Of a DNA stretch of 64,000 nucleotides, positions 7,967 to 16,917 are shown in pieces. The stretch is from Paenibacillus alkalitolerans (GTDB lineage: Bacteria > Bacillota > Bacilli > Paenibacillales > YIM-B00363). Made by a program: the position numbers and the translations under genes. Below the pieces are notes generated by a model, which saw nothing but the letters and a program-made list of their open reading frames with translations, searched no databases and was not told the origin of the DNA. Every line of letters begins with the position of its first letter. The first letter of the stretch is position 1. The stretch is from the NCBI RefSeq assembly GCF_016482785.1, contig NZ_JAEMXM010000002.1, positions 310,001-374,000 on the forward strand. The letters are read 5' to 3'.

Positions 7967-8587
7967 GTGACGAAATTATCGAATCGTCAGCAAGCCATTT
8001 TAGATTTTATTCGTAACGAAGTTCGGGACAAGGGCTATCCGCCGTCCGTCCGGGAAATCGGCGAAGCGGTAGGGCTGGCATCCAGCTCTACCGTACATGG
8101 GCATCTTGACCGGTTGGAGAAGAAGGGTTTTATCCGCAGAGACCCGACGAAACCGCGGGCCATCGAATTGCTCGGAGATGACGACGAGAGACATATGGTG
8201 CGCCTGGCTGTATCGAAGGTGCCGCTCGTCGGCAAAGTTACCGCAGGGACGCCGATTACGGCAATTGAGAATATTGAAGAATATTTTCCGCTCCCTGCCC
8301 ACCTCGTACGCGATGACGAAGTGTTCATGCTTTCGGTCGTCGGCGAGAGCATGATAGAAATCGGAATCCACGACGGGGACTACGTTATCGTTCGACAGCA
8401 GCAGACGGCCAACAACGGCGAGATCGTGGTAGCGATGACGGAGGATGACGAAGCGACAGTCAAGACGTTCTACAAGGAACGGGACCATATTCGCTTGCAG
8501 CCGGAGAATTCGGCAATGGAACCGCTTCGTTACAACCATGTGAAGATTCTCGGCAAAGTTATCGGTCTATTTCGCGAAATTCATTAA
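7967..8587 (+). CDS. lexA: LexA repressor
   Basis: This is the SOS repressor and self-cleaving serine protease, 206 residues. The N-terminal winged helix-turn-helix (about 1-65) includes [21 protein letters not shown]. The cleavage site is A93-G94 in VTAGTPI. The catalytic serine is S128 in GESM and the lysine is K166 in VKTF. The start is GTG with GGAG about nine bases upstream. Five LexA boxes in the shared upstream region indicate autorepression. In response to RecA-ssDNA it cleaves itself and releases yneA and other repair genes. Confidence 0.97.
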   Translation: MTKLSNRQQAILDFIRNEVRDKGYPPSVREIGEAVGLASSSTVHGHLDRLEKKGFIRRDPTKPRAIELLGDDDERHMVRLAVSKVPLVGKVTAGTPITAIENIEEYFPLPAHLVRDDEVFMLSVVGESMIEIGIHDGDYVIVRQQQTANNGEIVVAMTEDDEATVKTFYKERDHIRLQPENSAMEPLRYNHVKILGKVIGLFREIH

Positions 8588-8599
8588 CCGAAACAAATC

Positions 8600-8636
8600 C
8601 CCCGCCATGAGGTTACTACTCAAGGCGGGGCTTTTG
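8600..8636 (+). terminator. lexA terminator
   Basis: The stem CCCCGCC/GGCGGGG, with inner TGAG/CTCA pairing, is followed by CTTTTG. Confidence 0.8.
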
Positions 8637-8690
8637 TTTACAGTAAGTAGTCTGAAATTGTAGTGAGTTTTTTCCGTTACACCGCTCAGT

Positions 8691-9560
8691 TTATCCTCTC
8701 ATTACAGTTCCAAAGGTTATCTTCATATTCGAAGCGCACGTGAACCACGAATCATTATCGAATGTAATCGAGAATAACAACTCATTCTCATATTGTTGCC
8801 TTGCTTCCTCCTCCGATACTCCTCGGTCAACCAAATTTCGAATGAACGGCTCGCGTTCGCCGGGATGCGCCCCAACACCGTCCTCGCGCAACGATTCAAA
8901 CAGATTTGTTTTTGAGTATGGGTTCAGGAAGTTCACTTTGTCGCTCACCCTACACTCCACGTTTTTTACCCCAAGCTTGGTCAAATAAATCGGCAGTTTC
9001 ATCCCGATGTTCCCGTCTTTCCCCGTACGTAGAGCGTCGTCCTCAAACAACTTTTGCAGCAGTCCGAGTTGGATGATTTGGGATTGCCGTATTTCATGTA
9101 AATGTTGATTGGCCATCGCTGAAATCCAATGCGGTTCGAAGCAGGCAATTTTTCCGCGGTCCGTCACACAATTCAACATCTTTTTGAGCATTTCGATTGG
9201 ATCAGAGATATGTAACAAGAAAGCATGACAAACCGCCATATCGTACTTTCGTTCAATATTTGCATCCCAAATATCGGCTGCAATAAACTCTGCCTCATAT
9301 GGGAGGTCCTTGTAGACTTTTCTTGCACGCTCGATCAATTGCACACCGGCATCGATACCTGTATACGTAGAGCCTTGGGGCAGAAAGGGTAAAAGCTTCA
9401 GTCCTAAGAAACCATACCCGCAACCAAAATCAATGATACGCACAGGACGTTCAATTTTCCATACCGTCCTCACCAGAAACTCAATGTAATCGTCATTATA
9501 GTATAATCCTCGTGTATTGCTTAAATAATCAATCTTACCGTCCCAGTAATATTGTTCCAA
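8691..9560 (-). CDS. Class I SAM-dependent methyltransferase
   Basis: This 289-residue Rossmann-fold methyltransferase has motif I IDFGCGYGFLG (about 43-53), motif II GIDAG, a post-motif EAEFIAADIWD and HAFLLHISDP before the fourth strand. The C-terminal part (about 180-289) is longer than in minimal family members and probably binds the substrate, which cannot be named. The start is TTG with GGAGG six bases upstream. The gene stands alone: lexA and its terminator lie downstream, and a 400-base repeat-bearing gap separates it from glnA. It looks less GC-rich than its neighbours by eye, so it may be a later acquisition. Confidence 0.85.
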   Translation of the reverse strand: MEQYYWDGKIDYLSNTRGLYYNDDYIEFLVRTVWKIERPVRIIDFGCGYGFLGLKLLPFLPQGSTYTGIDAGVQLIERARKVYKDLPYEAEFIAADIWDANIERKYDMAVCHAFLLHISDPIEMLKKMLNCVTDRGKIACFEPHWISAMANQHLHEIRQSQIIQLGLLQKLFEDDALRTGKDGNIGMKLPIYLTKLGVKNVECRVSDKVNFLNPYSKTNLFESLREDGVGAHPGEREPFIRNLVDRGVSEEEARQQYENELLFSITFDNDSWFTCASNMKITFGTVMRG

Positions 9561-9698
9561 GGAGATCCTCCTTTACGTTTTGCGTTAACTCAGCGGCCGG
9601 CTGCTAATGCAACTATATTGAATTATCCGAAATAATTGTAGACTTATATTTTTTATTATTATGTTGATCGCCGCTTGCACTTAAGCATCCACGTTCGC

Positions 9699-9878
9699 AG
9701 CGGTAATTTTTTCCTCTACAAATGCCAAAGGAATTTCACCACTCTCTAGCGGCAACTTTTGCCGCTGTACAACTGCCAAACCGTTCTTTACGCACGATTC
9801 GTCGTTTGCAGCGGTAATTTTTGCCGCTAGATTTCTATGTATATCCGAACTCGTTCTATAGAGGCAACTTTTGCCGCT
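9699..9878. repeat. Four copies of a 19-bp palindromic repeat
   Basis: In the 400-base gap between the methyltransferase and glnA, four imperfect copies of AGCGGCAACTTTTGCCGCT occur at 9699-9717, 9748-9766, 9810-9828 and 9860-9878. They are spaced 49, 62 and 50 bases apart. The linkers also share a short TACAA-TGCCAAA motif after copies 1 and 2. No open frame of note lies in the gap. Confidence 0.75.
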
Positions 9879-9914
9879 GTATTGGTTTCTTCAATCTGCT
9901 TCGGGCACTTCGCG

Positions 9915-9946
9915 AAAAAAAAGGAGCCGCCCCAAAGGCAAGCCCC
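9915..9946 (-). terminator. glnA terminator
   Basis: On the minus strand, GGGGCTTGCC folds back on GGGCGGCTCC and is followed by eight T. Confidence 0.7.
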
Positions 9947-9961
9947 TATCACTTTATGCTG

Positions 9962-11290
9962 TTAATACAAAGTCAAATATTGATCGCGCTCCCACTGGTG
10001 GACTTGCGTCCGATACATGTCCCACTCGATTTCCTTCAACTCGACGAAATGTGCCAATGCGTGATCGCCGAGCGCATCGCAGATCACTTCGTCCATCAGC
10101 AGCTCCTGGATCGCTTCTTTCAACGAAGACGGCAAGCTCGGGATCCCCGCTTCCTCCCTCTCGTCTTCGCTCATGATGTATATATTCCGATCGACCGGTG
10201 CAGGCAGCGGATATTTATTTCGAATTCCGTCCAAGCCCGCTTTCAACATAACCGCCAGAGCCAAATACGGATTCGCCGACGGATCCGGATTGCGGACTTC
10301 AATACGGGTGCTTAACCCGCGTGAAGCCGGGATACGGATCATCGGACTGCGGTTGCTTGCCGACCATGCGACATAAACCGGCGCCTCGTAACCTGGCACC
10401 AAGCGCTTATAAGAGTTAACGGTCGGGTTTGTAATCGCCGCGAACGAGCGCGCGTGACGCAGTACACCGGCCATATAATGATAAGCAGTAGAACTCAAGC
10501 CCAAGCGGTCTTTCTCATCGAAGAACGCGTTCTTGTTCCCTTGGAACAATGACTGGTGCGCATGCATCCCGGAGCCGTTCATCCCGAACAGAGGCTTAGG
10601 CATAAATGTCGCATGAAGTCCGTGCTGGCGCGCAACCGTCTTCACGACGAGCTTGAACGTCTGGATTTGGTCGGCCGCTCTAACGGCATCCGCGTATTTG
10701 AAGTCGATTTCGTGCTGTCCCGGAGCGACCTCGTGATGGGAAGCCTCGATTTCAAAGCCCATCTGCTCAAGCGTGAGAACGATGTCGCGGCGGCAGTTTT
10801 CGCCGAGGTCGGTCGGCGCAAAATCGAAATATCCGCCTTGGTCGTTCGTTTCCAACGTCGGATTGCCCTTCTCGTCGGTCTTAAATAAGAAAAATTCCGG
10901 TTCCGGGCCCACGTTCATTGCTGAAAATCCGAGCTCTTCCGCTTCTTTCAAGACGCGCTTCAAGATGCCGCGAGGATCTCCGGCGAACGGAGTGCCGTCA
11001 GGCATATACACGTCGCAAATCAACCTTGCGACCCGGTCCTGCGTCACCCAAGGGAACACAACCCACGTATCCAAATCCGGATACAAATACATATCCGATT
11101 CTTCGATGCGAACATATCCTTCAATCGACGAACCGTCGAACATCATCTTGTTGTCAAGCGCTTTCTCCAATTGACTGACCGGGATTTCCACGTTCTTGAT
11201 GACACCCATTAAGTCCGTAAATTGCAAGCGGATAAAGCGAACATTCTGCTCATCTGCGATCTTGAGAATGTCTTCCTTCGTGTAACCCAA
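9962..11290 (-). CDS. glnA: Glutamine synthetase, type I
   Basis: The enzyme makes glutamine from glutamate, ammonia and ATP, and in Bacillales it also controls GlnR and TnrA. Visible motifs are [30 protein letters not shown], the ATP-site [10 protein letters not shown] (the family KPLFGxNGSGMH) and [13 protein letters not shown]. The C-terminal adenylylation tyrosine loop of the enterobacterial enzyme is absent, as in the GSI-alpha class. I chose the TTG at 11290 because GGGGAGA lies about seven bases upstream. It gives 442 residues, the normal length. The ATG 21 bases earlier has no ribosome site. It is the second gene of a glnRA operon. Confidence 0.96.
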   Translation of the reverse strand: MGYTKEDILKIADEQNVRFIRLQFTDLMGVIKNVEIPVSQLEKALDNKMMFDGSSIEGYVRIEESDMYLYPDLDTWVVFPWVTQDRVARLICDVYMPDGTPFAGDPRGILKRVLKEAEELGFSAMNVGPEPEFFLFKTDEKGNPTLETNDQGGYFDFAPTDLGENCRRDIVLTLEQMGFEIEASHHEVAPGQHEIDFKYADAVRAADQIQTFKLVVKTVARQHGLHATFMPKPLFGMNGSGMHAHQSLFQGNKNAFFDEKDRLGLSSTAYHYMAGVLRHARSFAAITNPTVNSYKRLVPGYEAPVYVAWSASNRSPMIRIPASRGLSTRIEVRNPDPSANPYLALAVMLKAGLDGIRNKYPLPAPVDRNIYIMSEDEREEAGIPSLPSSLKEAIQELLMDEVICDALGDHALAHFVELKEIEWDMYRTQVHQWERDQYLTLY

Positions 11291-11353
11291 ATCGATCTCT
11301 CCCCATTGCAATATTTGTAGTTACGAAAACGAACAGCGGCTGCGCGGCACTCG

Positions 11354-11764
11354 CTACGAATTAAAAAACCTCGACAGTTCGCCTTGAATGAGAGAAACTT
11401 GACCGCGACGGTTGCCGGCCAGCAACTGCTGTTTCAACATCTTGTGCAGCTGTTTGTCGGACATTTCGCGCCGTTTTACTTCCGATTGTTCATTTAACAC
11501 CGTTGCTTCTTCCGATTCTTTGGACATTGGGGACAACACCTGTTTGATCCCCGCGATGTTGACGCCTTTCTCGATAAGCGACTTAATTTCCAACAGCCGC
11601 TCGACGTCATTGAACGAAAACAACCGCTGGTTGCCCGAAGTGCGCGCCGGCACGATCAATTCATGCTGCTCGTAATAACGGATTTGACGGGCGGTCAAAT
11701 CCGTCAGCTTCATTACGATGCCGATCGGGAACAACGCCATATTTCTGCGAATCTCATCACCCAT
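11354..11764 (-). CDS. glnR: MerR-family nitrogen repressor GlnR
   Basis: This is a MerR-type regulator of 136 residues. The DNA-binding wing contains PIGIVMKLTDLTARQIRYYEQHELI and SGNQRLFSFNDVERLLEIKSLI, followed by a short helix and a C-terminal tail that in GlnR senses feedback-inhibited glutamine synthetase. It is followed after 63 bases by glnA, as in Bacillus. The promoter is TTGACA, 18 bases, TACAAT. A perfect GlnR/TnrA box lies just upstream, indicating autorepression under nitrogen excess. Confidence 0.95.
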   Translation of the reverse strand: MGDEIRRNMALFPIGIVMKLTDLTARQIRYYEQHELIVPARTSGNQRLFSFNDVERLLEIKSLIEKGVNIAGIKQVLSPMSKESEEATVLNEQSEVKRREMSDKQLHKMLKQQLLAGNRRGQVSLIQGELSRFFNS

Positions 11765-11802
11765 TATACATCAACCTTCCAGTCTTTATGAGTGCTGATT
11801 CT

Positions 11803-11832
11803 ATTGTAACGGATCTGTCCTATACTTGTCAA
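11803..11832 (-). promoter_or_regulatory. glnRA promoter
   Basis: On the minus strand TTGACA (11832-11827) is spaced 18 bases from TACAAT (11808-11803). Confidence 0.75.
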
Positions 11833-11836
11833 AGTA

Positions 11837-11853
11837 TGTTAGATTTCGTCACA
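11837..11853. promoter_or_regulatory. GlnR/TnrA box
   Basis: TGTTAGATTTCGTCACA fits the palindromic consensus TGTNA-N7-TNACA on both strands. It ends five bases upstream of the glnRA -35 element and overlaps the stop codon of the preceding gene. Confidence 0.75.
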
Positions 11854-13108
11854 GTAATTGTTCATCTAACATTCGTTGAACGGCTGAAATGACACCGAGC
11901 TTTACATGAGAATACGTCAAGCCGCCCTGCATGTACGCCGTATACGGTTCCCGGATCGGCGCATCGGCCGATAATTCCAGGCTCCCCCCTTGAATAAAGG
12001 TTCCCGCCGCCATAATGACCGGGTTTTCATATCCCGGCATATCCCACGGTTCCGGAACGACATGCGCGTCGACTGCGGACGCTCTTTGGATGCTTTGAAC
12101 GAATGAGATAAGCTGTTCAGGCCTGCGAAACCGGATCGCTTGGATAATGTCGGACCGCTTGCCGTTCCATGCCGGGTGTGTCGTCAATCCGAGCGATTCG
12201 AAAAGAGCGGCCGCGAATACCGTTCCCTTCAACGCTTGTCCCACCATGTGAGGAGCAAGGAAAAATCCTTGGAACATCGAGCGCGTCGCTCCCAACATCG
12301 ATCCGACGTCCGCTCCGATTCCGGGGGCCGTCAAGCGGTATGCTGCAAGTCTCACATATTGCTCCCGTCCGACGATATATCCGCCGGTGGGAGCGACCCC
12401 GCCTCCCGGATTTTTGATCAGCGATCCGGCCATCAAATCGGCACCGGCTGCGGTCGGCTCGATTTCTTCGGTAAACTCTCCATAACAATTATCTACGAAT
12501 ACAATCGTATCCGGGTTCCACCTTTTTACCGTCTCCGCCATGGAACGGATATCGTTCACCGAGAACGACGGCCTCCAACCATAGCCGCGGGAACGCTGGA
12601 CGGCCACCACTTTTATTTTCTCATTCCACTGCGCCCGGGCGGATTCCCAATCTACGCCGCCATCCTCAAGCAGCGGCACCGTTCGGCATACAATACCCCA
12701 ATCGGCCAAGCTGCCCGTTCCGTCTCCCGGTTTCCCGATCACTTTGTGCAGCGTGTCGTACGGAGAACCGGTGAGGAACAACAATTCGTCCCCGGGCCGG
12801 AGCACGCCGAATAATGCCGCCGCGATCGTATGCGTGCCGGAGGCGAAATGCGGACGCACAAGACCCGCCTCCGCGCCGAACGCTTCCGCATATACCGCGT
12901 CCAGCGTCTCCCGCCCGCGGTCGTTGTAGCCGTATCCCGTCGATCCTGCAAAATGATAATCGCTGACCCGGTGACGTTGAAACGCTTGAATCACCTTCCA
13001 TTGATTCGCGTCTATCAAGCGGTCGATATCGCCCAACCGTGGAGCTATTCGGGCTTCAACGGCTTCCACCGCCGCCGCCAGCCTGTCATTCATCTTTATC
13101 ACGCGCAT
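11849..13108 (-). CDS. YnbB-type PLP enzyme (methionine gamma-lyase/aluminium-resistance family)
   Basis: This fold-type I PLP-dependent enzyme of 419 residues resembles the family annotated as aluminium resistance protein or methionine gamma-lyase-like. The FAGSTGYGYNDRGRETLD start, RPHFASGTHTIA, FVDNCYGEF and the Schiff-base lysine region GSLIKNPGGGVAPTGGY are family signatures. In Bacillus the same gene (ynbB) lies between hflX and glnR, as here. The real substrate is not established, though cysteine or methionine-like thiols are likely from the superfamily. GGGAGAG precedes the ATG closely. The stop codon lies within the GlnR box of glnRA. Confidence 0.9.
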   Translation of the reverse strand: MRVIKMNDRLAAAVEAVEARIAPRLGDIDRLIDANQWKVIQAFQRHRVSDYHFAGSTGYGYNDRGRETLDAVYAEAFGAEAGLVRPHFASGTHTIAAALFGVLRPGDELLFLTGSPYDTLHKVIGKPGDGTGSLADWGIVCRTVPLLEDGGVDWESARAQWNEKIKVVAVQRSRGYGWRPSFSVNDIRSMAETVKRWNPDTIVFVDNCYGEFTEEIEPTAAGADLMAGSLIKNPGGGVAPTGGYIVGREQYVRLAAYRLTAPGIGADVGSMLGATRSMFQGFFLAPHMVGQALKGTVFAAALFESLGLTTHPAWNGKRSDIIQAIRFRRPEQLISFVQSIQRASAVDAHVVPEPWDMPGYENPVIMAAGTFIQGGSLELSADAPIREPYTAYMQGGLTYSHVKLGVISAVQRMLDEQLL

Positions 13109-13132
13109 GTCTCTCCCAAGAAGTTTATTGGT

Positions 13133-14410
13133 TTATGCTTCGTAAGTCGCAAGCGTCCTTCCCGCTTGCTCGTAAGCTTTTGCGCGAACGCGCACTTCAA
13201 GCAGCACGTCTTCGTCTCCGGTTTCCGACCGGATCACTTCTCCGATCCGGTAGGCAAGCGCAATCAAGTCGCCGCGGCCGGCCGGCAGCCGGAATGTCTT
13301 CACATCTCCGAACAGCCGTTGCTCCAGGATTGCCTTCAATCGCTCCAAATCGCGCTCCGACTGTGCGGATATATGAAGCACATCCGTCCCTAAGGGAAGC
13401 ATCTCGCGTTCAACGGCTGAGCACAAGTCGATCTTGTTGTACAGCGTCATCGTTTCTTTCCCTTGCGCGCCAAGCTCCGCAAGCACGTCGTCGACGACGC
13501 GCATCTGCTGTTCCCGTACGGGAGAAGAAGAATCCACGACATGGAGTATAAGATCCGCTTCCAACACTTCCTCCAGTGTGGCGCGGAACGCCGCAACGAG
13601 GTCGTGAGGCAAATCTTGAATAAAACCGACCGTATCCGTTATCACCAAGCTGCCGCCGGAAGGCAATTCCAAGTTCCGGGAAGTCGGATCGAGCGTTGCG
13701 AACAGTTGGTTTTCCGCGTATACGTCCGCGTTAGTCAACCGGTTGAGCAGCGTGCTCTTGCCTGCGTTCGTGTAGCCGACAAGCGCGACTTGGGTGACCC
13801 CCGTCTTCTTCCGCCGTTCACGGTGCAGCATCCGATGCTTGATCACTTCGTCCAATTGGCGGCGCAGCTCGGCAATCCGGTTGCGGATATGCCTGCGGTC
13901 AATCTCCAGCTTCGTTTCCCCCGGACCTCTCGTGCCGATGCCGCCGCCCAGACGCGATAAATTTTTCCCTTGTCCCGACAGCCGAGGCAGCAAATAGCTC
14001 AGCTGGGCGAGCTCCACCTGAAGAATCCCTTCGCGCGTCTTCGCCCGCTGCGCGAATATATCGAGAATAAGCTGCGTGCGGTCGATGATTTTCGAATCCA
14101 GCGCCTCCTCCAAGTTGCGCACCTGCCCGCCGGACAGCTCCTGATTGAAAATCGCCGTATTCCCGCCGTTCGCCTCAAGCAGCGCCCGCAATTCTTCGAC
14201 CTTTCCCTTGCCGATGAACCATTTCGTGTCCGCCGCGTTTTTTCGCTGAACGATCGTATCAATCACTTCAACGCCGGCGGTTTCCGCCAATCGAACCAGC
14301 TCCTGCAGCGATTGTTCGGCGGAGCCGCCTGCCGCACCCTCCGTTATGAGATGAACGAGCACGGCCCGGTCGCGTACATCCGCGCCTGTAGTATGCATGA
14401 CAGATTTCAT
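13133..14410 (-). CDS. hflX: Ribosome-splitting GTPase HflX
   Basis: The protein has 425 residues: an N-terminal HflX domain (about 15-190) containing the glycine-rich GGGIGTRGPGETKLE, then the G domain with Walker A GYTNAGKST (212-220), switch motif DTVGFIQDLPHDLV, and NKID. A C-terminal domain follows. HflX binds the 50S E site and splits stalled ribosomes under stress. It lies 24 bases upstream of the ynbB-type gene and 27 bases after the HD gene on the same strand, so an HD-hflX-ynbB transcript is likely. Confidence 0.95.
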   Translation of the reverse strand: MKSVMHTTGADVRDRAVLVHLITEGAAGGSAEQSLQELVRLAETAGVEVIDTIVQRKNAADTKWFIGKGKVEELRALLEANGGNTAIFNQELSGGQVRNLEEALDSKIIDRTQLILDIFAQRAKTREGILQVELAQLSYLLPRLSGQGKNLSRLGGGIGTRGPGETKLEIDRRHIRNRIAELRRQLDEVIKHRMLHRERRKKTGVTQVALVGYTNAGKSTLLNRLTNADVYAENQLFATLDPTSRNLELPSGGSLVITDTVGFIQDLPHDLVAAFRATLEEVLEADLILHVVDSSSPVREQQMRVVDDVLAELGAQGKETMTLYNKIDLCSAVEREMLPLGTDVLHISAQSERDLERLKAILEQRLFGDVKTFRLPAGRGDLIALAYRIGEVIRSETGDEDVLLEVRVRAKAYEQAGRTLATYEA

Positions 14411-14437
14411 TTGTGCCGCCTCACTCCTTTTATTTAT

Positions 14438-15085
14438 TCAGTCATCCGCCCCGTCCCATTCCACTTGGAACCGTTCCAGAAAATCCAACATGAACCGGTG
14501 CCGCTCTTGCGCAATCCGCCGCGCCGCCGGCGTGTTCATGAGCGGGGACAGTTTCAACAGCTTCTCGTGAAAATGGTTGATCGCCGTACTTTTTCCTTTC
14601 CGGTACTCTTCCACACTCATTGTATCTCTTGGGGGCAAGTTCGGGTCGTGCATCGGCTGTCCCTTCCAGCCGGAATATGCGAAGGTGCGAGCAATACCGA
14701 TCGCGCCAATCGCATCCAGCCGATCCGCGTCCTGCACGATTTCGCCCTCCAGCGTCGCAACCGGCGGCCGGCCGCCTCCTTTGAACGACATGGTGCAAAT
14801 GATGGTCATGATGCGAGAAATTACATTTTCCCCCAAATCATAACGCTCCAGCCAGTCCCGCACACGCTTCAGCCCGGCCGCTTCATCCCCCGTCAGCTTC
14901 TCATCCGGTATGTCGTGAAGCAGGGCCGCCAGCTCGCAAACAAGCTCGTCGCCGCCCGATTCGCGCGCCAGCTTGACGGCCATCTTGCGCACGCGGTCGA
15001 TATGCCACCAATCGTGACCGCTGCTGTCTCGTTCCAACTGCTCCCGCACCCATTGTTCCGCTTCCGTTACAACATTTGTCATCAT
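14438..15085 (-). CDS. HD-domain phosphohydrolase
   Basis: This metal-dependent HD hydrolase of 215 residues belongs to the YedJ/YpgQ type. Metal ligands are H28 (HIDRV), HD at about 57-58 (ALLHDIPDEK) and the distal aspartate in VQDADRLDAIGAIG. The insert GWKGQPMHDPNLPPRDT is typical of this subfamily, members of which act on nucleotides or similar phosphate esters. AGGAG lies eight bases before the ATG. It overlaps the upstream flippase-like gene by four bases. Confidence 0.85.
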   Translation of the reverse strand: MMTNVVTEAEQWVREQLERDSSGHDWWHIDRVRKMAVKLARESGGDELVCELAALLHDIPDEKLTGDEAAGLKRVRDWLERYDLGENVISRIMTIICTMSFKGGGRPPVATLEGEIVQDADRLDAIGAIGIARTFAYSGWKGQPMHDPNLPPRDTMSVEEYRKGKSTAINHFHEKLLKLSPLMNTPAARRIAQERHRFMLDFLERFQVEWDGADD

Positions 15086-16605
15086 GTGCTGTTCTCCTCT
15101 CCGGCGATTCTAACAATGATTTTTCGGACAAATAACGTGTACACCGAGAAACCGAAAGCAAAGGTTATAAATAAAAATGCTATCCTCGGACCTTCCGACT
15201 CTTTCAAAGAAAAGGATTTCCAAAAATACAGCGCTGCGATCAGCACCAGACAAAGCGAGACCGCTGCGGGCACGACAGCACGAACATTCCCTGCCCGAAA
15301 AGGGACCTTCTTATTCTTCAGCAGCGGGATCGCCAACAATACACCCTGCAGAGTCGCACCGGCCGCCGCCCCGTACCCGATACCGGACGCTCCGATCCGG
15401 TTGACGAGCGCCAACTGAAACACAACTGTCGCTAACGTACTGATGAGAACGAGACACGCGGGTTGAACGGTTTTCCCGGATGCAAGCCAATAACGGATAA
15501 AGATAGCCGATACGGAATGTCCAAGCAAGCTGAAAGCATAGCCTCTGAGCATATCCGACGTAAGCAAGACGGAATGCCACCGGAAAGCTCCTCTTTGAAA
15601 GAGTACCGCGACGACGGGCTCGCTCAGCAGCCAAAGACTCAGCATGACAGGCAATGAAACGATGAACACCAACTGAAGCATATGAATCGTGTATTTCCTC
15701 GCCTCGTCCAGCCGATTGTCCATCCATAATTTGGACAGCTTCGGAAGCATGACGGACGCGGCGGCGGTTGCGAAGATCCAGACGGGAACTTGAGAAATCC
15801 GATACGCGTAATTGAGGCTGGATACGACCCCGACGTCCAACGACGCCGCGAGCGCCCGCTCCCAAAACAGCACGGCTTGTCCGCTGATCACAAGCACGGA
15901 GTATGCGCCGAATATTTTCCATATTTCCTTCAACCAACGGTTGCGCACTGACGCGTCAGCCGGTTCGCCCGCCTCTTTATGTTCCGATTCCGGCTTTCGA
16001 CCCGCTATTGCCGTGAACAGCAGCGTCCCGAAGGCTCCTGCCGTTACACTGAACGCGATCCATTGCAGCCCTCTCCACTCCGGCATGCCGGACAGCGTTA
16101 CAAACACAGCGGCGGCAAGAAACGTACCGTGCATGATCAACGGCGCCGCAGCCGGAACGACGAAGCGGTTCGCCGCCTGCAAACGAGCGGACAAGGCGGC
16201 GAATAGCGAGAAAATAACGATGGTCGGGGCCATCATATTCGTTAACGTCCGAAGAAGGCCCGGAGGAAGCAGAGCAGCCGTCGCAAGCATAAGAAGTACA
16301 GTGGAAGCGAGTCCGAGTGCGAAGAAAAGCAATGCGGATTTGTTCCATATCTCGTTCCGCGATACCGCAGCGTTCTCCGATGACATTTTGGCATATACGG
16401 TGACGCCGGCGGCGCCGAGCGACGCCGCGAGCCAGCTGCTTGCGATTGTATCCGTTATAAAATATGCGACGGTAAAAGCGTCGGCCTCGGATGTCGTTCC
16501 GACGTAGCGGGCCAGCAGCACATCTTTCAAAAAAGCGGCGACCGCCACCAGCGCGTTGCAAATCATCACCCAAATAACGATACGGTTCATGCGATGCTTG
16601 TCCAC
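15082..16605 (-). CDS. MurJ/MviN-like lipid flippase (MOP superfamily)
   Basis: This 507-residue integral membrane protein has about 13-14 hydrophobic segments. The N-terminal LKDVLLARYVGTTSEADAFTVAYFI is the MurJ signature for lipid II flippases, and LFQRGAF in the second half supports the family. The sequence is more diverged than housekeeping MurJ, so it may move another polyprenyl-linked substrate during sporulation or polysaccharide synthesis. The GTG start has little room for a ribosome site; an ATG at 16590 is the alternative. The stop overlaps the HD gene. Confidence 0.8.
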   Translation of the reverse strand: MDKHRMNRIVIWVMICNALVAVAAFLKDVLLARYVGTTSEADAFTVAYFITDTIASSWLAASLGAAGVTVYAKMSSENAAVSRNEIWNKSALLFFALGLASTVLLMLATAALLPPGLLRTLTNMMAPTIVIFSLFAALSARLQAANRFVVPAAAPLIMHGTFLAAAVFVTLSGMPEWRGLQWIAFSVTAGAFGTLLFTAIAGRKPESEHKEAGEPADASVRNRWLKEIWKIFGAYSVLVISGQAVLFWERALAASLDVGVVSSLNYAYRISQVPVWIFATAAASVMLPKLSKLWMDNRLDEARKYTIHMLQLVFIVSLPVMLSLWLLSEPVVAVLFQRGAFRWHSVLLTSDMLRGYAFSLLGHSVSAIFIRYWLASGKTVQPACLVLISTLATVVFQLALVNRIGASGIGYGAAAGATLQGVLLAIPLLKNKKVPFRAGNVRAVVPAAVSLCLVLIAALYFWKSFSLKESEGPRIAFLFITFAFGFSVYTLFVRKIIVRIAGEENST

Positions 16606-16629
16606 CCCTCGCGCACTTCCTTCCAGTAT

Positions 16630-16816
16630 AAGAAAAATTTCTATCGAAGTACATTCGAGGATGAGCGACCGCGGATTAAAGGTAATTTTTCTTGCGAGAT
16701 CATGATGAGGCTGCTACGAAGTTTATTCATCTGATCTCTAAAGAAAAATTTCTATCGAAGTACATTCAACGAAGAGAGTACGTCTTTAAAGGTAATTTTT
16801 TTGCGGGATCATGATG
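16630..16816. repeat. Direct duplication of about 77 bp
   Basis: Two copies, 16630-16707 and 16741-16816, begin with AAGAAAAATTTCTATCGAAG and end with GATCATGATG. They are offset by 111 bases, differ by scattered substitutions in the middle and have one 2-base indel. They fill most of the 312-base gap between the divergent flippase gene and the giant repeat-protein gene. The remainder of the gap holds a promoter candidate. Confidence 0.75.
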
Positions 16817-16875
16817 TTTAACAAAAATAAGTGCCTTCACCAACTTGTTTTCGGTTTCCGTCCACTGGGTAAATG

Positions 16876-16884
16876 CATATTGTA
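16876..16884 (+). promoter_or_regulatory. Candidate sigma-K -10 element
   Basis: CATATTGTA matches the mother-cell sigma-K -10 consensus CATANNNTA exactly. Transcription would begin about 27 bases before the repeat-protein start. No AC dinucleotide lies at the usual -35 spacing, so this is tentative. Confidence 0.3.
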
Positions 16885-16917
16885 CACTAGACTATTTCAG
16901 GAAGGAGTACAAATGGC

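Noticed and set aside
9699-9878. CRISPR array in the glnA gap
   Set aside because: The repeats are only 19 bp and palindromic, the spacings are unequal, the linkers are related, and no cas genes lie nearby.
13970-15418. 482-codon plus-strand ORF across hflX and the HD gene
   Set aside because: It crosses two well-defined genes and their boundary, and its translation shows no domain.
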